Assembly: GCF_025698545.1 (NCBI RefSeq)
Contig: NC_068576.1
Location: forward strand, 53,168,390-53,232,389
Direction of reading: 5' to 3'
Length of the DNA stretch: 64,000 bases
From: Gossypium raimondii
Taxonomy: Eukaryota > Streptophyta > Magnoliopsida > Malvales > Malvaceae
The notes under the pieces were generated by a model. That model did no database searches, was not told the DNA's origin, and saw nothing but the letters and a program-made list of their open reading frames with translations. Positions 34,805 through 47,889 of this stretch are shown here, piece after piece. A program made the position numbers and the translations under genes. The first letter of the stretch is position 1. Every line of letters begins with the position of its first letter.

Positions 34805-36728
34805 ATGGCTCTCCTTTTCACCTTTGTTATTGCCTCTTCAATTTTGTGGTTAACATGGATCTACCTTAAATCCAAGAAGGGGAAGCCGCCACCCCCACCA
34901 GGCCCTCTAGGCCTCCCCTTAGTGGGAAACCTTCCCTTCCTTCGTCCTGACCTTCACTCCTACTTCTCTGAACTAGCTCACATCTACGGTCCAGTCGTGA
35001 AACTCCAGCTTGGCAGCAAGCTTGCGATCCTGATAACCTCCTCATCCACGGCTCGAGAAGTTCTTAAAGACCAAGACATCGCGTTTGCTAACCGTGATGT
35101 GCCTGTGGTTGCCAAGGTTCTAACCGGCGGCCGTGATATAGTTTGGAACCCCTATGGCCCGGAATGGAGAATGTTAAGAAAAGTATGCGTTATCAAGATG
35201 CTTAGCAATGCTACTTTGGATAAAGTATATAGTCTTCGCCGTCAAGAAGTACGAGAAACTTTAGGTTATTTATATAGTAAGGCCGGTTCGCCTGTAAACG
35301 TGGGAGAGCAGATGTTTTTAACTATCTTGAATGTGTTGACCAATATGTTATGGGGCGGGTCCATGGAAGGGGAGGCCAGGGCGAGCCTTGGTGCAGAGTT
35401 CAGGCAAGTCATCTCAGAAGTAACAGAACTTTTGGGTCTACCTAATGTTTCGGATTTCTTCCCGGCGTTGGCCCCTCTTGATTTGCAAGGTGCAGTGAAA
35501 CGTATCCGAAAGCCAGCGGAGAAGTTGGACGCAATTATTGATAAGATAATCAATCAAAGGTTGGAGGAGAAGCAAAGTGGGCACACAGTAGAGGAATTCA
35601 AGGACTTTCTACAATTCCTATTAAAGTTGAAAGATGAGGATGATTCCAAGACCCCAATGACCATGACTCATATCAAAGCCTTGCTACTGGTGAGTCTTCT
35701 TTGATTCTTTTTAATTATTATTTGCAATGGTATTATTATTAATATTTTACAGAATTGATTTTGGTACCACCATGAGCACACAGATAGTTTACAAAGTGAC
35801 TTCTAAAAACAGTTCATACAAAGAAAGGTTTTAATTAGATGCGTAAAAAAGAATTTAATAGGTGGGCCTACATGACTGATCCACCAGACTATTCATCGTG
35901 GTCTCTGCCAAAAAACCAAAAAACTAGAAAAATATCTCTTTGGCATTATTATTGGTTCTCAAATGGATTCCCCGTCGTCCAGGAGTCGGTAATTATTATC
36001 CTTTGTGTTCCATCATGGCCCCATTGAATTATAAAAACAATGATGAAATTGAATTCCAAATTTGCCTTGGTAACTTTGGTTATATTATATTTATATTGAA
36101 ACAGGATATGGTGGTGGGAGGATCAGACACATCATCCAACTCAATTGAGTTTACAATGGCTGAAATCATCAACAAACCAGAAGTAATGAGAAAAGCACAG
36201 CAAGAACTTGATGAAATAGTGGGCAAAGATAACTTCGTGGAAGAATCCCACATTCACAAATTGCCATATCTCCTTGCAGTTATGAAAGAGTCATTGCGTC
36301 TGCACCCGGTTTTACCACTCCTAGTCCCTCATTGTCCTAGTGAACCCAGCACCGTAGGTGGCTACGCCATCCCTAAGGGTTCAAGGGTGTTCGTCAATGC
36401 TTGGGCAATTCACAGAGACCCTTCTATCTGGGAAAACCCATTGGAGTTCAACCCTGACAGGTTTTTGAACAGCCAATGGGATTTCAGTGGGAGTGATTTC
36501 AGATATTTTCCATTCGGGTCTGGCCGAAGAATCTGTGCTGGAATAGCTATGGCTGAGAGGATGGTGTTGTATTCGGTTGCCTCACTGTTGCATTCTTTTG
36601 ACTGGCAAGTGCCGGGGGGTGAGAAGTTAGATCTTTCTGAAAAGTTTGGGATTGTTTTGAAGTTACAGAATCCACTTGTCGCAATTCCCACACCAAGGTT
36701 ATCAGATCCAGCTCTTTACCAGCCATAG
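34805..36728 (+). CDS. cytochrome P450, CYP706 family
   Basis: Two exons, 34805-35689 and 36105-36728 (CTG|gtgagt...aacag|GAT), encode 502 aa, full length for a class II P450. An N-terminal membrane anchor (about 1-22) and a proline hinge, PPPPPGPLGLPLVGN, place it on the ER surface. The I-helix motif is GGSDTS (300-305), K-helix ExxR E357-R360, PDRF at 412-415, and the heme loop FPFGSGRRICAG (430-441) with C439 as thiolate ligand. The single phase-0 intron just before the I-helix is common in A-type plant P450s. The C-terminal part (RMVLYSVASLLHSFDW, SEKFGIVLKLQNPLVAIP) fits CYP706. Cotton CYP706B1 hydroxylates delta-cadinene in the gossypol pathway, but this protein looks closer to the CYP706A/C side. 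The substrate is unknown; terpenoids are a fair guess. Confidence 0.9.
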
Positions 36729-37639
36729 TTTTTTGATTTATTTACATCCCTTCTACTCTCGCTCATTTGTATTAATACAACATAGGCCTCCATCAACCAT
36801 CAACTTATTAAACAAACTGAAAACATACAAGGCATGTTCGTTTGTTTATGTTTGTTTAATAAGTCATCAACCTTATTTATTGTTAAATTATAATATCATT
36901 GTAAAATGTAATCGTACTTTCCCAGGGATGCTGTTGTGATGCCATACGACTCGAGTCATAAATACAGACCAAAAATGGGTTAGAGAATCCTTAGTTTATA
37001 CTACAATACACTTTCAAAATGATAAAATTTTCTGTAAATTACGAATATTTTATCATTCTTTTGATCATATACTAATAGATTGACTTTCGTGAGATATTTG
37101 ATTGGACACAGTTCAAAACATATTTTCTGTACCACCCAAAGCTAGTCCTCATGTTGCTCCCTGACACCGTGTCGACGCAAATGACAATATCTCTTGTGAC
37201 TATTGATGCCGAATGGGCTTTAGAGAATCAAAACACGTTTTTGTCCTAAATTGAAACTATCTAAGCAGGAGAAAAAGTTTGTCCAATTCTGGTTTTGATA
37301 CTTATACTATGCCTTAATTAATTTAAAAGTCCTCTTTTGGATCAAAAATATATTTATACTATGCTTAAATTTTGGATTTAGAATTTATATATATTTTTAA
37401 ATTGTACAATTAAAAGGTTTATTAAGTTGAAATTTTATCAATTACCAAAAAAAAAATCTAATAAATTTGGTTTAACCAATTTTTTAGTTAATTCAATCGG
37501 TCTATTCCAAGCAATTTGTTCAAATTTAAGTTCAATACCTATGTCTTAATTAATACACCTTTTTTGTTTGTATAAAAAAAACAACATTAAGTGAATACAT
37601 CAAAACCAATTAAACCCATATAAAGGTATCGCTATCAGA
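36729..37639. other. P450 3' region and intergenic DNA
   Basis: Probable 3' UTR up to about 36950, then AT-rich sequence with no recognised gene or repeat. Confidence 0.5.
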
Positions 37640-38125
37640 TAGCAAAACCCCTTGTACTAAGGTCGGGAATCCTCAAACAACATCAAATTTAAGGGACTAT
37701 TATTCACATACTTGGCCATTCAATTAGCAACCACATTTTGGGCTCTCAGTATATGGCGAATTCTTATCTTCCGATCTCATTTGAACAAACTATTGATTAA
37801 TCGAAACTCAACCATACTACTATTGGCAGCACTATCCGCTAGTAGAGACTCCACAAGAAACGCATTATCACATTTAAACTCTAACTGTCTGTAATCCTTT
37901 TCCCAGGCTATGTGCAAACCTTCAAGCATGACTTGTGCTTCAATTTGAAAGATTGTTTCCCTGCCAACCATCATTGAGAAACCACACAACCATCTCGCAT
38001 CAGCATCTATAAATACCCCTTCAACCAAAGGTTATAACTAGTAGATGATACTGCTCCATCCTTGTTAAGTTTAATCTATCATTGCTTCGGTGGTGACCAA
38101 TATATAGCCGGCACCATAAAATTTA
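37640..38125 (-). pseudogene. LINE RNase H remnant
   Basis: The minus strand encodes DADARWLCGFSMMVGRE, then EAQVMLEGLHIAWEKDYRQL and ECDNAFLVESL-type sequence (read here as EFKCDNAFLVESLLAD), the RNase H module at the end of plant LINE ORF2. Only this domain survives; the frame is closed at both ends. It belongs to the same domain family as the remnants at 3.7 and 4.7-5.1 kb. Confidence 0.65.
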
Positions 38126-38690
38126 GTTGAAGCCAACTTAAGTTTGAATTAACATAACTCCATGCTCAAACAATACCTATATCTATACCTTGTAATTTTT
38201 TTCAAATTTCACCAGAATATATCTGTCTTAATTAATATACCTTCTAATTCATCATCATGCTGATATTTTTTTTTCATAGTGATAACAACCACAAATTGAG
38301 GAGTGATAGGTAATGGAGATTTTTTTTTTCTTTTTTGGAAGTTATGGGAGATTTTTTTTTTTTAAATAAGGGCCCAATTTTTCTTATATAGTTGAATGCG
38401 AAATGCAAACAAAGTTGAATGGATTGCTTAGTATTGTAGTTGGGATGTTGAAATCACTATATGTGGCTAAAGTTATCCACCATATTGCTTATTTTAATTG
38501 TTTATCTTTGTAGTTGCCTCGGACCAACGGCAACTTTTCACCTTATTTTTTTCAAGGTTTTTAGAGGTTTTCTCATTGTTATCTTTCTAGTTGCCTTAGA
38601 TCAACGTCAAACTTTTCGTTTCTTCTTTCAAGGTTTTTTTTTTTTTAGAGGTTTTCTCTAATCTCGATTATTGATCACATATTTAATATT

Positions 38691-38920
38691 GAGTAAACCA
38701 TAAAAATAGTCACTTTTGTTTGCTTCGGATTACATTTTAGTCACTTATATTTGAAATGTTACGTTTTAGTCACTTACGTTATCGTTTTGTTATGAAGCGG
38801 TCACTCTACCGTTAAGCTCCGTTACCTCCTTACATGGCAGTTTAAATTAAAATTATTTAATTAAAAACCTATTTTCATCCAACAATTCGACATTCAAGTT
38901 AGCATTTAAAAACTTATTTT
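38691..38920. mobile_element. half of a MITE (left arm only)
   Basis: GAGTAAACCATAAAAATAGTC onwards matches the left arm of the intact element at 55220-55588, including the phrases TAGTCACTTA, GAAGCGGTCACTCTACCGTT and AAAAACCTATTTT. The right arm is missing, so the copy was truncated near its centre. Confidence 0.6.
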
Positions 38921-39617
38921 CGCTTGTCACTATTTTTGAAAATGAACATGGAAGTAGTGGGCAATTAATTCAATTTGTAATAGTTTATTAGCCAACAAAT
39001 ATTTCAAATACTAAACAAAATCCAATAAAATTGGTTGAATCAATTTTTAAATTAATTCAATCAATTTTTTTTTGGTTTAATGGTTGTTTCAAGTAATTCG
39101 ATCAAATATCTTTATTCGATTTGAAACACTCGTCAATTTTCGATTGGATCTATTCGTTCAATTCAATTCTAACAATACCAGTTAAAATTATTTTTTTATG
39201 AATATATATAATTGGGGTACTTGATATTAAAGTCGAATTTTTATATCTACAACATAACGTTGTTATCGTTAGATCATTCCTTCTAAATTCTTATTGTGGT
39301 GGTGTTAATTTTTTAATGCTAAAGAGAGATGTTTTTTTGGGAAATGCCATCAATATTTTAAGTGAATTAATACAACAACCAACGGTGAGATTATTGACTT
39401 CATAAAGGAGAAGAAGCGTGGTGAAGAGGGTTTCAAGGAGAGGGCTTTCCGGTCTAGGCCTTAATAAGGAAACAAAAGAGATATGGTTTACAATGTAAAA
39501 TACATAAATTCCAGGACTCCCTTACCCACTTCCGATTTTTTATTTTTTCATAATATATAATAATAATTTAATTATATTTACTGTGGTGTTTGATACACTG
39601 ATAATTAAACTTGTTCA

Positions 39618-40185
39618 TCAACGGATCACCCTGCCTGACCCAAAGATTCACCCAAAAAATAGAAGATTTTAAGAAAAATATAAGTCTAAAAAACGGGTTT
39701 TAATAAAAAATAAGATCCGTTTTCTAAACAGGTTAAGCCTCGGGTAAGCTTTTTTTGACCCGAGCCCAATCTGATTTTGCAAAAAAGAAATGCTACTATT
39801 TTTTTTACTGTTTTTTGATTGTTTTGCTATAATTTCACTATTATATTACTACTATTTTGTTGTTATTGTTTGAATATTGTATAACTCTTGTTTTATTATT
39901 AATTTTACTAGTATTTGCTTGTTAAGTTGCACTTATTTTAGTTTTATTTAATTATATATATATTTTAAAATTATTTATTGGGAAACATTTATTTTAATGT
40001 TTTTAGTATATTTGATGTATTATATTTTTGTAAATTTATTTTTATATAAAAATAATAGTATAAAATTTTAATATTGGTTGGTCGGGCTTAGGCAAAATTT
40101 TAAGCCAATTTTTTGGGTTGACCCGAGCCTAAAAACATACCTAAATTTTTCTACTTGGCCCGACCCGGCCCGTGGATACCCTACT
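39618..40185. mobile_element. old relative of the GGCCCGGCCC MITE
   Basis: The left part contains CTGACCCAAAGATTCACCC and AAAAAACGGGTTTTAAT, and the right part contains GGCCCGACCCGGCCCGTGG. These match, in order and kind, the subterminal words of the element at 46989-47402. The ends are too worn to find a target duplication. Confidence 0.45.
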
Positions 40186-40652
40186 AATAATGTATTTTTT
40201 TAATTTCATAAGCAACTTTCAAAACCTTCTGATTCTATTTGTAGAGTCTAAAAACTCTACTACCATTGTATCAAATATTTTTATTATATTTATATTTAAT
40301 CGCATGTGTTTGAGGATCAAATTGATAAAATTTATAAATATAGGTTTAAATTTATTAAACTATTTAGACTTAAAATTAAATAATAAATATATAAATATTA
40401 AGAATTAAATAGGTTAGTATAACAATTAGAAAAAATTCATGTCATCGTCTAACAGTGAGTGATTAAATAAAACATTAGTGATGAAATTAATTTTTTAATT
40501 TAATAATAAAATAAAAACAGGTTAATCCCGATGCCGTACCCTTCATGTGTTCATGAATAAGAGGAGAGAGTGAGAGATCGTTGATCGAGTTAATTGATTG
40601 AATCAAAACAATAGAACCGAATAGAATTAATGTAGGGAGTGTAGATTCAGCA

Positions 40653-43600
40653 ATGAAAGGCGTCTCCTTGGCGCCTGGAGATTACATCCACTTCAAGTCC
40701 CAAGTCCCCCTTCACAAGATACCTGTAAGTATTCTTTCTTTTCTTTTCCATTGAATTTCAATTCTTCTTCATGATTTTTCTACTATTTTGTTTATGGGTT
40801 TTGTGGTTTTAGCTATTATGGTCTAATTATTATGTGGGGTTTTATGAGAATTCTGATCACGGAATTGCAGAATGTTGTTCTGGGTGTGCCTGGAATTTGC
40901 CTAATTCTGTGCTTTGTATATTCTGGGTGTGAATTTCTTTCAAGTGTGAATGTCTTGATTTATGTGAGCTTAGATTTTTACTCATTTGGATAGATTTTGT
41001 GTTCGATTTCAATTTGAAATCTTAAGGATTGCTTTTTGGCTTATGCTAAATGATGAATTTGTTATCTCACCCGATGGCTTATGCTATTTAGTTTTTTGTT
41101 CATGAAGGTACATTCTTTGTTTATGCCTTTTTCAATTCATTATTATTATCGCTTCAAGACTAGGATGGTTGACCAAAACTTCTTGTCGGCTATTGCATTT
41201 CTTTTTCACCAATTGTGGGTGAATCTCATTTTTGGAGTTTCTTATTTCTCTCACAGATTGGCACAAAGCAATGGCGATATTATGATTTTGGTCCCAAAGT
41301 AGTTCCTCCTCTCATATGTCTTCCTGGAATTGCAGGGACAGCAGATATCTACTATAAACAGATCATGTCCTTGTCCATGAAGGTTGTTAGCTTTTATTTT
41401 ATTACATTTGACAAATTCTGGATAGTTTTTCTTTTTTATTTATTCTTTTTGCTTCTTTTAGTTCTTGGAGAAGTCCTTTGGGAGCTGATATAGGCTGTTA
41501 TATCCAAAAAAGAATAGAATGAAACCTCCATAGGCTATCAGTTGCTGTGTATGTCTATATTCTTGTCCCCTTATTGCTTTTAATATTATAATCTATTAGA
41601 TACTTCATGGTTATTGCTTTGACTCTTACTTTTTCCAAGTACTCATGTCCAACACTAGTTTCTGATCCATATCCATACATGAGTGTGGGGATATGATCCT
41701 CCAAGAACTCCCCAAATACAAGTACTTGGAAAAAAATTGAACGTATCCTTTTTGTTGTTAGAGTTAGTTCTTGGCAATTTGTGATCTTATCTTTTTTTTT
41801 TTCTTATAACTAGAGTTTCTGAAAAAAAGAAAATAACCATTGCCAGCATGAAGTTTCTCTGATTTTCTTTTCACTGATTGGTGGAAACGTAAACTTATTT
41901 CCGAGTAATGATTTACTTAAAATATTATATTGTTTATTATCAAACATTATTTAGACAAGTGAAGAAACTTTTACTTCTAGTTCAAGTCTAATAATTTAAA
42001 TTTTGCAAATATTCAGGGCTACCGGGTGATTTCTGTTGATATTCCCCAGGTTTGGAATCATCAAGAGTGGATTCAAAGTTTTGAGAAGTTCTTGGATGTC
42101 ATCAATGTTCATCATGTGAGAGCTTAATATATCTGTGGCCTATGCCCTTTTCAGTGCATATTTCATCTTTACTATTCCTATTATATTTTTCTGAAATAAA
42201 GAGTAGGCTCTCTATGTAACTTGGAAATATATTGCTTCTGCTTTATTAGTTTCATAGTAAGTCCTAATAGTAATTTATGTTGAATTATAACATTTGTTTA
42301 GTAGACTGAGTAACCTGTTTCATACAGATACATTTATATGGTACATCTCTAGGAGGATTCCTAGCTCAACTTTTTGCTCAACATCGTCCAAGACGGGTTA
42401 AATCCTTAATTCTATCAAATGCATTTTTGGAGACACGCAGTTTTGCAGCAGCAATGCCTTGGGCACCTATGTATGTCTTTACATTTCTTTTAATCAACTC
42501 TAGGCTTGGTATAATAAAAAATGCTTCATTTGTTTTTGTTGGATTGTGCATATCAGTAATTCATTTGCATAAGATTTGCATTACTACTGGGCTGTAAATT
42601 CATCGGCATTTTGAAATCAAATAACCGCATGTGTGCAGTTAGTGCCACATCAAGTTAGAACAAGTTTCCTGGAAATTATTAAGTTCCTTGTAAAATTGAC
42701 TCTTTACTTTGCACATGCATTTCTTGGATAGTCTTTTCTTATTTTTCCTATATAAGCTAGTCTTTTCCTTGGTATAAATTTACTTATTGCTATACATAGT
42801 TTCTTGGGTATTGAGTTCAATCAATATTCTTCTTTTTTTAGTTCCAGCTGTTATTTCTAGGTGTTTCTCCTTAACTGATCTTTATTACCTCTTGCATATA
42901 AATGTGAAAATGTTCTCAAGATATTAACTTGCCACATGCAGTGTTGGTTGGAGCCCATCTTTTTTGTTGAAACGATTTGTCTTAACAGGAATTCGTGATG
43001 GTCCTCATGAACCTTTTATTGCTGATTCTGTGGACTTTGTTGTTTCTCAGGTAGGTTTCTAGCCTTGCAACCACTAATCAGTGAATTTGCATCCTCTTCC
43101 TCTGTTTGAATTGGTCATCCTGTCGATAAATGGTCTCTGTATTTCTACATGCTGCATGTGAGTACAAATGTAGTTTTGTTGGGCTCTTAACTTGGTTCTA
43201 TGAGTTTAGAAATGTAAAACCAGTCAAGGTGGATATTATTCTGTTTATCATCTTTATGTCAAGAAACTATTTGTTTTTCCTAAAATTGCTCTCACTCTCT
43301 CTCTCTTTCTCTCTGCCATTTTCTCTGGCTCTTTTTCCCTTTGTTTATCTGTAGTAAGAAAAAAATTGTTTTCTTTATTTGAGGCCATTTGTGGCTATCA
43401 TTTCAGGTTGAAACGCTGTCAAGAGATGACTTGGCATCCAGATTGACTTTGACAGTAGATACTGCAACAGTTGAACCTCTTCTACTTTCGGATTCATTTA
43501 TTACTATAATGGATGTAAGTTATCTGAAACTTGCTTTTCATGGGTGCGTGCGCTCACTAACATGTTTCTATTTTTCATGCTTTTTAAGGAAAATAATGTT

Positions 43601-44458
43601 TCTTTGCTAAGCTGGACAAATGATGGTCTCTCCATTAATCCTTTCCTTTAGAAGTGAATGGAATAGATATTGTACTTGTATTTATTTTGATTTTATAACA
43701 TTTTTTTTTTCTTATAAGCACAACATGATTTCCTTATAGCAGCATTTGCATTCCATATACATATTCATATTAGGAAGTTGAAAAAACTAAAGGTAAAGCT
43801 TTATCTGATAGCTCTATTGTTGACATGGTTTTGTATATGGGCTTGAAGACAAACGACTACTCTGCAATTCCTCAACAACTCAAAGATCAGCTGAGTGAGA
43901 GGTATCCAGGTGCAAGGCGAGCTTATCTGAAAACAGGAGGTGATTTCCCATTTCTTTCCCGTCCAGATGAAGTCAACCTACATCTTCAGGTATATCTCAC
44001 ATATATAGTATTGTTAATACATCGAGCAAACTGTTTCTTTCAACTGGTATATCGAACATGGCAGCTACACCTGAGACAAGTTGGAGTTGAAGCTCGGCCA
44101 GATTTGGTTCAGAGCATCCCAAAAGGTGGCACCGGTGGGAGCCCTAGCAAAGAAAGTGACAAAAAGAAGGATCCAGATGACCAACCTAAAGATAATGGAG
44201 GCAACCCTGAAAGTACATCTGAAGAAAGCCAGTTACCTCCTAGTTCAGAAATTCACAGCCTTGATGATCAGCTCCTTAGCGATGCAAAAATATGTTCCAT
44301 GGGTCATAAAGATGCAATTATTTTGATGCAGTCTCAATACACTGTAGTCAATAGAATCCTTCAATCAGCTTGTGAGTTATTTATTTTCTCTTTGCTTCCC
44401 ATTTATGTTGAGTCATCGTACGTTACTTCAAATAATGTTTGGAAATTCAGACAACTGA
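40653..44458 (+). CDS. maspardin (SPG21)-like alpha/beta hydrolase
   Basis: Nine exons: 40653-40724, 41257-41382, 42017-42115, 42328-42470, 42942-43050, 43407-43514, 43849-43989, 44065-44371 and 44451-44458; together 370 aa with all phases agreeing. It starts [14 protein letters not shown]. The fold core includes [18 protein letters not shown] (oxyanion side), the nucleophile elbow G104-T-S106-L-G108, and the maspardin-type block [22 protein letters not shown] hydrophilic, low-complexity insert ([18 protein letters not shown]) sits in the C-terminal part. In animals maspardin binds CD4 and endosomal partners, and no substrate is established; plant function is unknown. Exon 7 was started at 43849, not the earlier AG at 43773, because this joins IMD to TNDYSAIP as in homologues. 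The last, 8-nt exon is the weakest call; read-through would instead stop at 44463. Confidence 0.9.
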
Positions 44459-46231
44459 TGTAAGTAGCATAGAACATAGTAGCACTTTCTTCTCCATTGT
44501 TGTTCATACAAGCAAACTGTTGCAGAGCCGCTCGAGTTTTCCATTGACAGTGTTGTACCTGTTTTGTTATTAAAGTTATTGCTATTTAATTCAGATAATT
44601 TTTTTCATAAATCACTGTTATCTATAACGCTCATACATTCTTCAACGCCTAAGCATATATGAAAACAATGTTCAAGCATCCTTTCTAGAAAAAATAAAGG
44701 GTGCTATATAGTGTTTGCTGTCAGTGCCAGCAGCTACACAAGGTTAAATTGCTGCTGCTGATTGCTAATAGTATAGAAAGAACCAGAACATAAAATCTAA
44801 TGGTGAACCAGTGAAGGTGCGACTAGGAAGCAAAATGCCCTTCGTCTACTTTTGCACATAAAAGGCAACCTAAGACACTCCATTAAAATAATGGATCATG
44901 CATCACTGCCCCACAGCTTTATTTAAAGCTATCAATTAAAGGACCAATCTAAGCTGGCAACGCATCTTTTCAAGCATGTGACCCCTAAGGAAATAGAATC
45001 ACCTGACAACATGATTGCTTATGAAATCTCGCCATCTAACCTATTCTCAACAATTTGTAGATTAGGATAGTGGTCCTTGGTCCTCCACTCAACCAAACCT
45101 TTCTGCAACCATCACAAGTTATAGTTGGATCCCATACTTAAATGAAGAAACCCTCATAGCAAACCCACCTTAGACTGCAGCTCATGCAAACTAATGTACC
45201 ATCAGTTTATCACAAAGCATACTATTTCCTACATAAATCCTAGTTCTGCAAACTTTATTGCTATTGGCATCAGTTGAGTTCAGATTGATGTAAGATGAAT
45301 TGGATACAACATCGGAAATTGATGGAAATCAATGATCAGTTAGCTTTGAGCCCATAAGTCATTGCCAAGATGGTTGATAGCAGTGACCCTACAGATCACT
45401 AAGGTTCTTTAGAACTCAATGCTATAAAACTATAAAGATGGGTTGGGAAGAGGGACTTTCATAGACATATCAAGAACTATGTGCTCTCATAGAATTCAAG
45501 GATTACGTGCAAACATCAACCCCCCTTTCCCTAATGAGAGACAACTCAAGATAGTATTCAACCATAATTAATGCCAGCTTACAACCACTGGCTGCTGCCA
45601 CAAAACGATACCCTAGTTTCATTTTGATTTCATCTTTCGCTATCAATGATACTGTCCTTAATAGAATCAGAAATTCCCTCATCCACAACCTGTTCTTGGC
45701 ATCTTTAGTCATTGGGTAATTTGGTCTCTCAGAAGGCATTTTGCATGCTATCCTAATAACAATTAACATAAACACCTCTCCTCTCCTCTCCTCTCATTTC
45801 ACCAACTCTATAAGATTAATAGATAGAAAACTACAAAAACACAAAATTGGCAATAAGAAAGCAATAAATATTATATTACAGAAATTAATCTTAAAAATTT
45901 AGAGAAATTTAAAAGACAGAACTTTGGCATAAAGAACCGAAAGGACCAATGAAAAATTTCTTGGAACAAATAGCTCAAAAACATGGAGGAAGATATAGAA
46001 ATTTATAATACAAAATTAAACCAAACACAAGAATATTAATATGAGAATACATAAGTACCACACACCAATCAAATTCTCTAAGAAAGAGTGTTACCATTAG
46101 TTCCAAAGGTTCCATAGAAACAAACCAAAAAGAAACAAAAAATTGAAAACACAATATCCTCCGCCGGATCAAAGCCTAGTTCCCCCAAAAAGAAAAAAAC
46201 AAGCAAGGAAAACAAACGTTAATAAGCTTTC
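44459..46231. other. convergent intergenic region
   Basis: Lies between the 3' ends of the maspardin-like gene (+) and the EF-hand gene (-), so both 3' UTRs fall here. A CTCTC microsatellite lies at about 45776-45795. A 90-codon frame on the minus strand (45503-45775) has no family features. No RNA gene was recognised. Confidence 0.5.
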
Positions 46232-46675
46232 TCACTTAGCAACCATCCTGGCAATGAATTCCTCGTAACGGATCTTCCCATCTGGCCCGACATCCACTTC
46301 CCTGATCCACTCATCGAACTCCGAGGGCTCCAGCTTCTCTCCGATGCTAGTCAGTATATGTCTCAGATCTGCAACGGAGACAAAGCCAGTATTGTCCTTA
46401 TCCAGAACCTTGAAAGCATCGCGTAGCTGCCTATCGAAGGGCTCAGGTTTCATATGCTTGGACATGAGATCTAAAAAGCGAGGGAAGTCAAAGGGCGCCG
46501 TGAGCTTCTCTTCAGCGATAATAGCTTTGAGTTGGGCTTGGGTGGGGTTACCGCCGAGAGACCTCATTAGGATCCCTAGCTCCGATGGAGCGATCTTGCC
46601 GTCACCGTCGGTGTCGAAGAGAGTGAAAGCCTCCTTCATTGATGAGACTTGCTCGTCGCTCAGATCCTTGCCCAT
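46232..46675 (-). CDS. CML13: calmodulin-like protein, CML13/CML14 type
   Basis: A single exon of 147 aa; it starts [17 protein letters not shown] and ends ARMVAK. The frame extends upstream, but this Met is where family members begin. Four EF-hand units are laid out as in calmodulin. Loop 1 (D21[11 protein letters not shown]32) is canonical. Loop 2 is lost (TAPFDFPRF). Loop 3 (D92[11 protein letters not shown]103) has Asp in place of the usual Glu at position 12. Loop 4 (D128[11 protein letters not shown]139) lacks the acidic residue at position 3. So probably only EF1 binds calcium well, as reported for Arabidopsis CML13/14, which bind IQ motifs of myosins and other proteins. CML13 and CML14 cannot be told apart here. 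Two MITEs begin 313 bp upstream of the start codon. Confidence 0.93.
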   Translation of the reverse strand: MGKDLSDEQVSSMKEAFTLFDTDGDGKIAPSELGILMRSLGGNPTQAQLKAIIAEEKLTAPFDFPRFLDLMSKHMKPEPFDRQLRDAFKVLDKDNTGFVSVADLRHILTSIGEKLEPSEFDEWIREVDVGPDGKIRYEEFIARMVAK

Positions 46676-46988
46676 TTTGTGTACGGTTTTTGAGTTGTGA
46701 CGGAAGCAAACAGAGAAAACTCGAAGAAAGGAAATAATGAGTTGAAGTAGATTTGAAATGAGAGGACTGAAGATCGGACGGTTAAATGTTGTGTCTTGTA
46801 AGAAAAGCGATGTCGTTTCGTGAGTTATGAGGGTGTCATTTGTCTTGTCCCATCTATTAGTGGAGATCCATTGGGAATTGAAAATGGGTCCACACCATTT
46901 CATTTTAATCACAATTCTAAATGATGAAACATGGAATCAATTTCAATCTCTATTTTTAATCCTATCTTTTTTCCTACATCTGTTCAAC

Positions 46989-47402
46989 TAGAGGTGTTCA
47001 TGGCTGGGCGGCCCGGCCCGGCCCGACGGCCTGCCCAAAATATGAGAGGGTTCGAGTAAAAATATAGGCCTGAAATATGGGTTTGGGCAAAAAATGAGGC
47101 CCGTTAAAAAAACGGGCCGGGCTTTGGGCACGACTTTTTTGGCACGGGCCCGGCCCGAATATATAATAAAAAATATTTTTTATATTTTTTAAATTTTAAA
47201 ATATTTTTAAAATACTTTTTTTAAATTTTTTTAAAAAATTGGTGTTTATTTTTAAAAAACGGGTCGGGCTCGGGCCTAAGAAATTTTTCCCGGGCCGGCC
47301 TGGACCAAATTTCAGGCCCATATTTCGGGCCGAGCTTGGCTCGAGCCTAGTATGCGGGCCGAAATTTTTTTACGAGCCCGGCCCGGCCCATGAACACCTC
47401 TA
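46989..47402. mobile_element. hAT-type MITE A (GGCCCGGCCC family)
   Basis: 414 bp with terminal inverted repeats TAGAGGTGTTCATGG (left) and its exact inverse at the right end, flanked by the perfect 8-bp duplication TGTTCAAC (46981-46988 and 47403-47410). Subterminal GGCCCGGCCCGG blocks form long inverted arms. It is non-coding. An 8-bp duplication and a T/CAG-type start indicate the hAT superfamily. Confidence 0.88.
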
Positions 47403-47410
47403 TGTTCAAC

Positions 47411-47889
47411 TAGGGCTGTGCATAATTCGGTTAACCCGATTTTTTTTCGGTTAACCGACCGAGTTCGGTTAATCGGTCGGTTAACCGAAAAAATTCGGTC
47501 GGGGGTCGGTTAATTTTTTTTATTTTTTCGGTTAACGGTTAAATCGGTTCGAAACCGGTCGGTTAATCAAAAAATCGAATAAACCAATTTTGCGGTAGGG
47601 CCTAAAATAGGTCAAATTAAGCCCGCCCAATTTTTCTCAAGCTCAACACCAAACTTTTGGGTAATTTTCGGGTAATTCGGGTAATCGGGTAATTCGGGTA
47701 ATTTTTAACCAAAAATAAAAAACACATAATTTTTGGTTAATTTGGTTAACCGACCTTATTAACCGAAAAAAATTCGGTTCGGTTAATTTTTTTAAAAAAA
47801 ACTCGGTTCGGTTAACAGTTAAAAATTTTAGAAGGTCAGTTAATTCAGTTATAGTAATTTCAGGTCGGTTAACCGGTCGAACACCCCTA
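47411..47889. mobile_element. hAT-type MITE B (GGTTAACCG family)
   Basis: 479 bp starting TAGGGCTGTGCATAATTCGG and ending with the related inverse (TCGAACACCCCTA). It is flanked by TGTTCAAC (47403-47410, shared with MITE A) and TGTTTAAC (47890-47897, one change). The subterminal zones are full of CGGTTAACC-type words. It is a different family from MITE A, with which it shares only the hAT-like ends. Confidence 0.85.

Larger units (their letters stand above)
38126..40560. other. repeat-rich intergenic region
   Basis: Besides the two elements listed separately, this stretch holds AT-rich sequence and short poly-T runs (about 38320-38360 and 38630-38645). 39300-39500 has a more even base composition but no recognisable protein. 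Confidence 0.45.

Noticed and set aside
43774-43848. Earlier start of maspardin exon 7 at the AG before GAAGTTGAAAAAAC
   Set aside because: It would add 25 residues that break the conserved [11 protein letters not shown] junction; the AG at 43847-43848 joins it properly.
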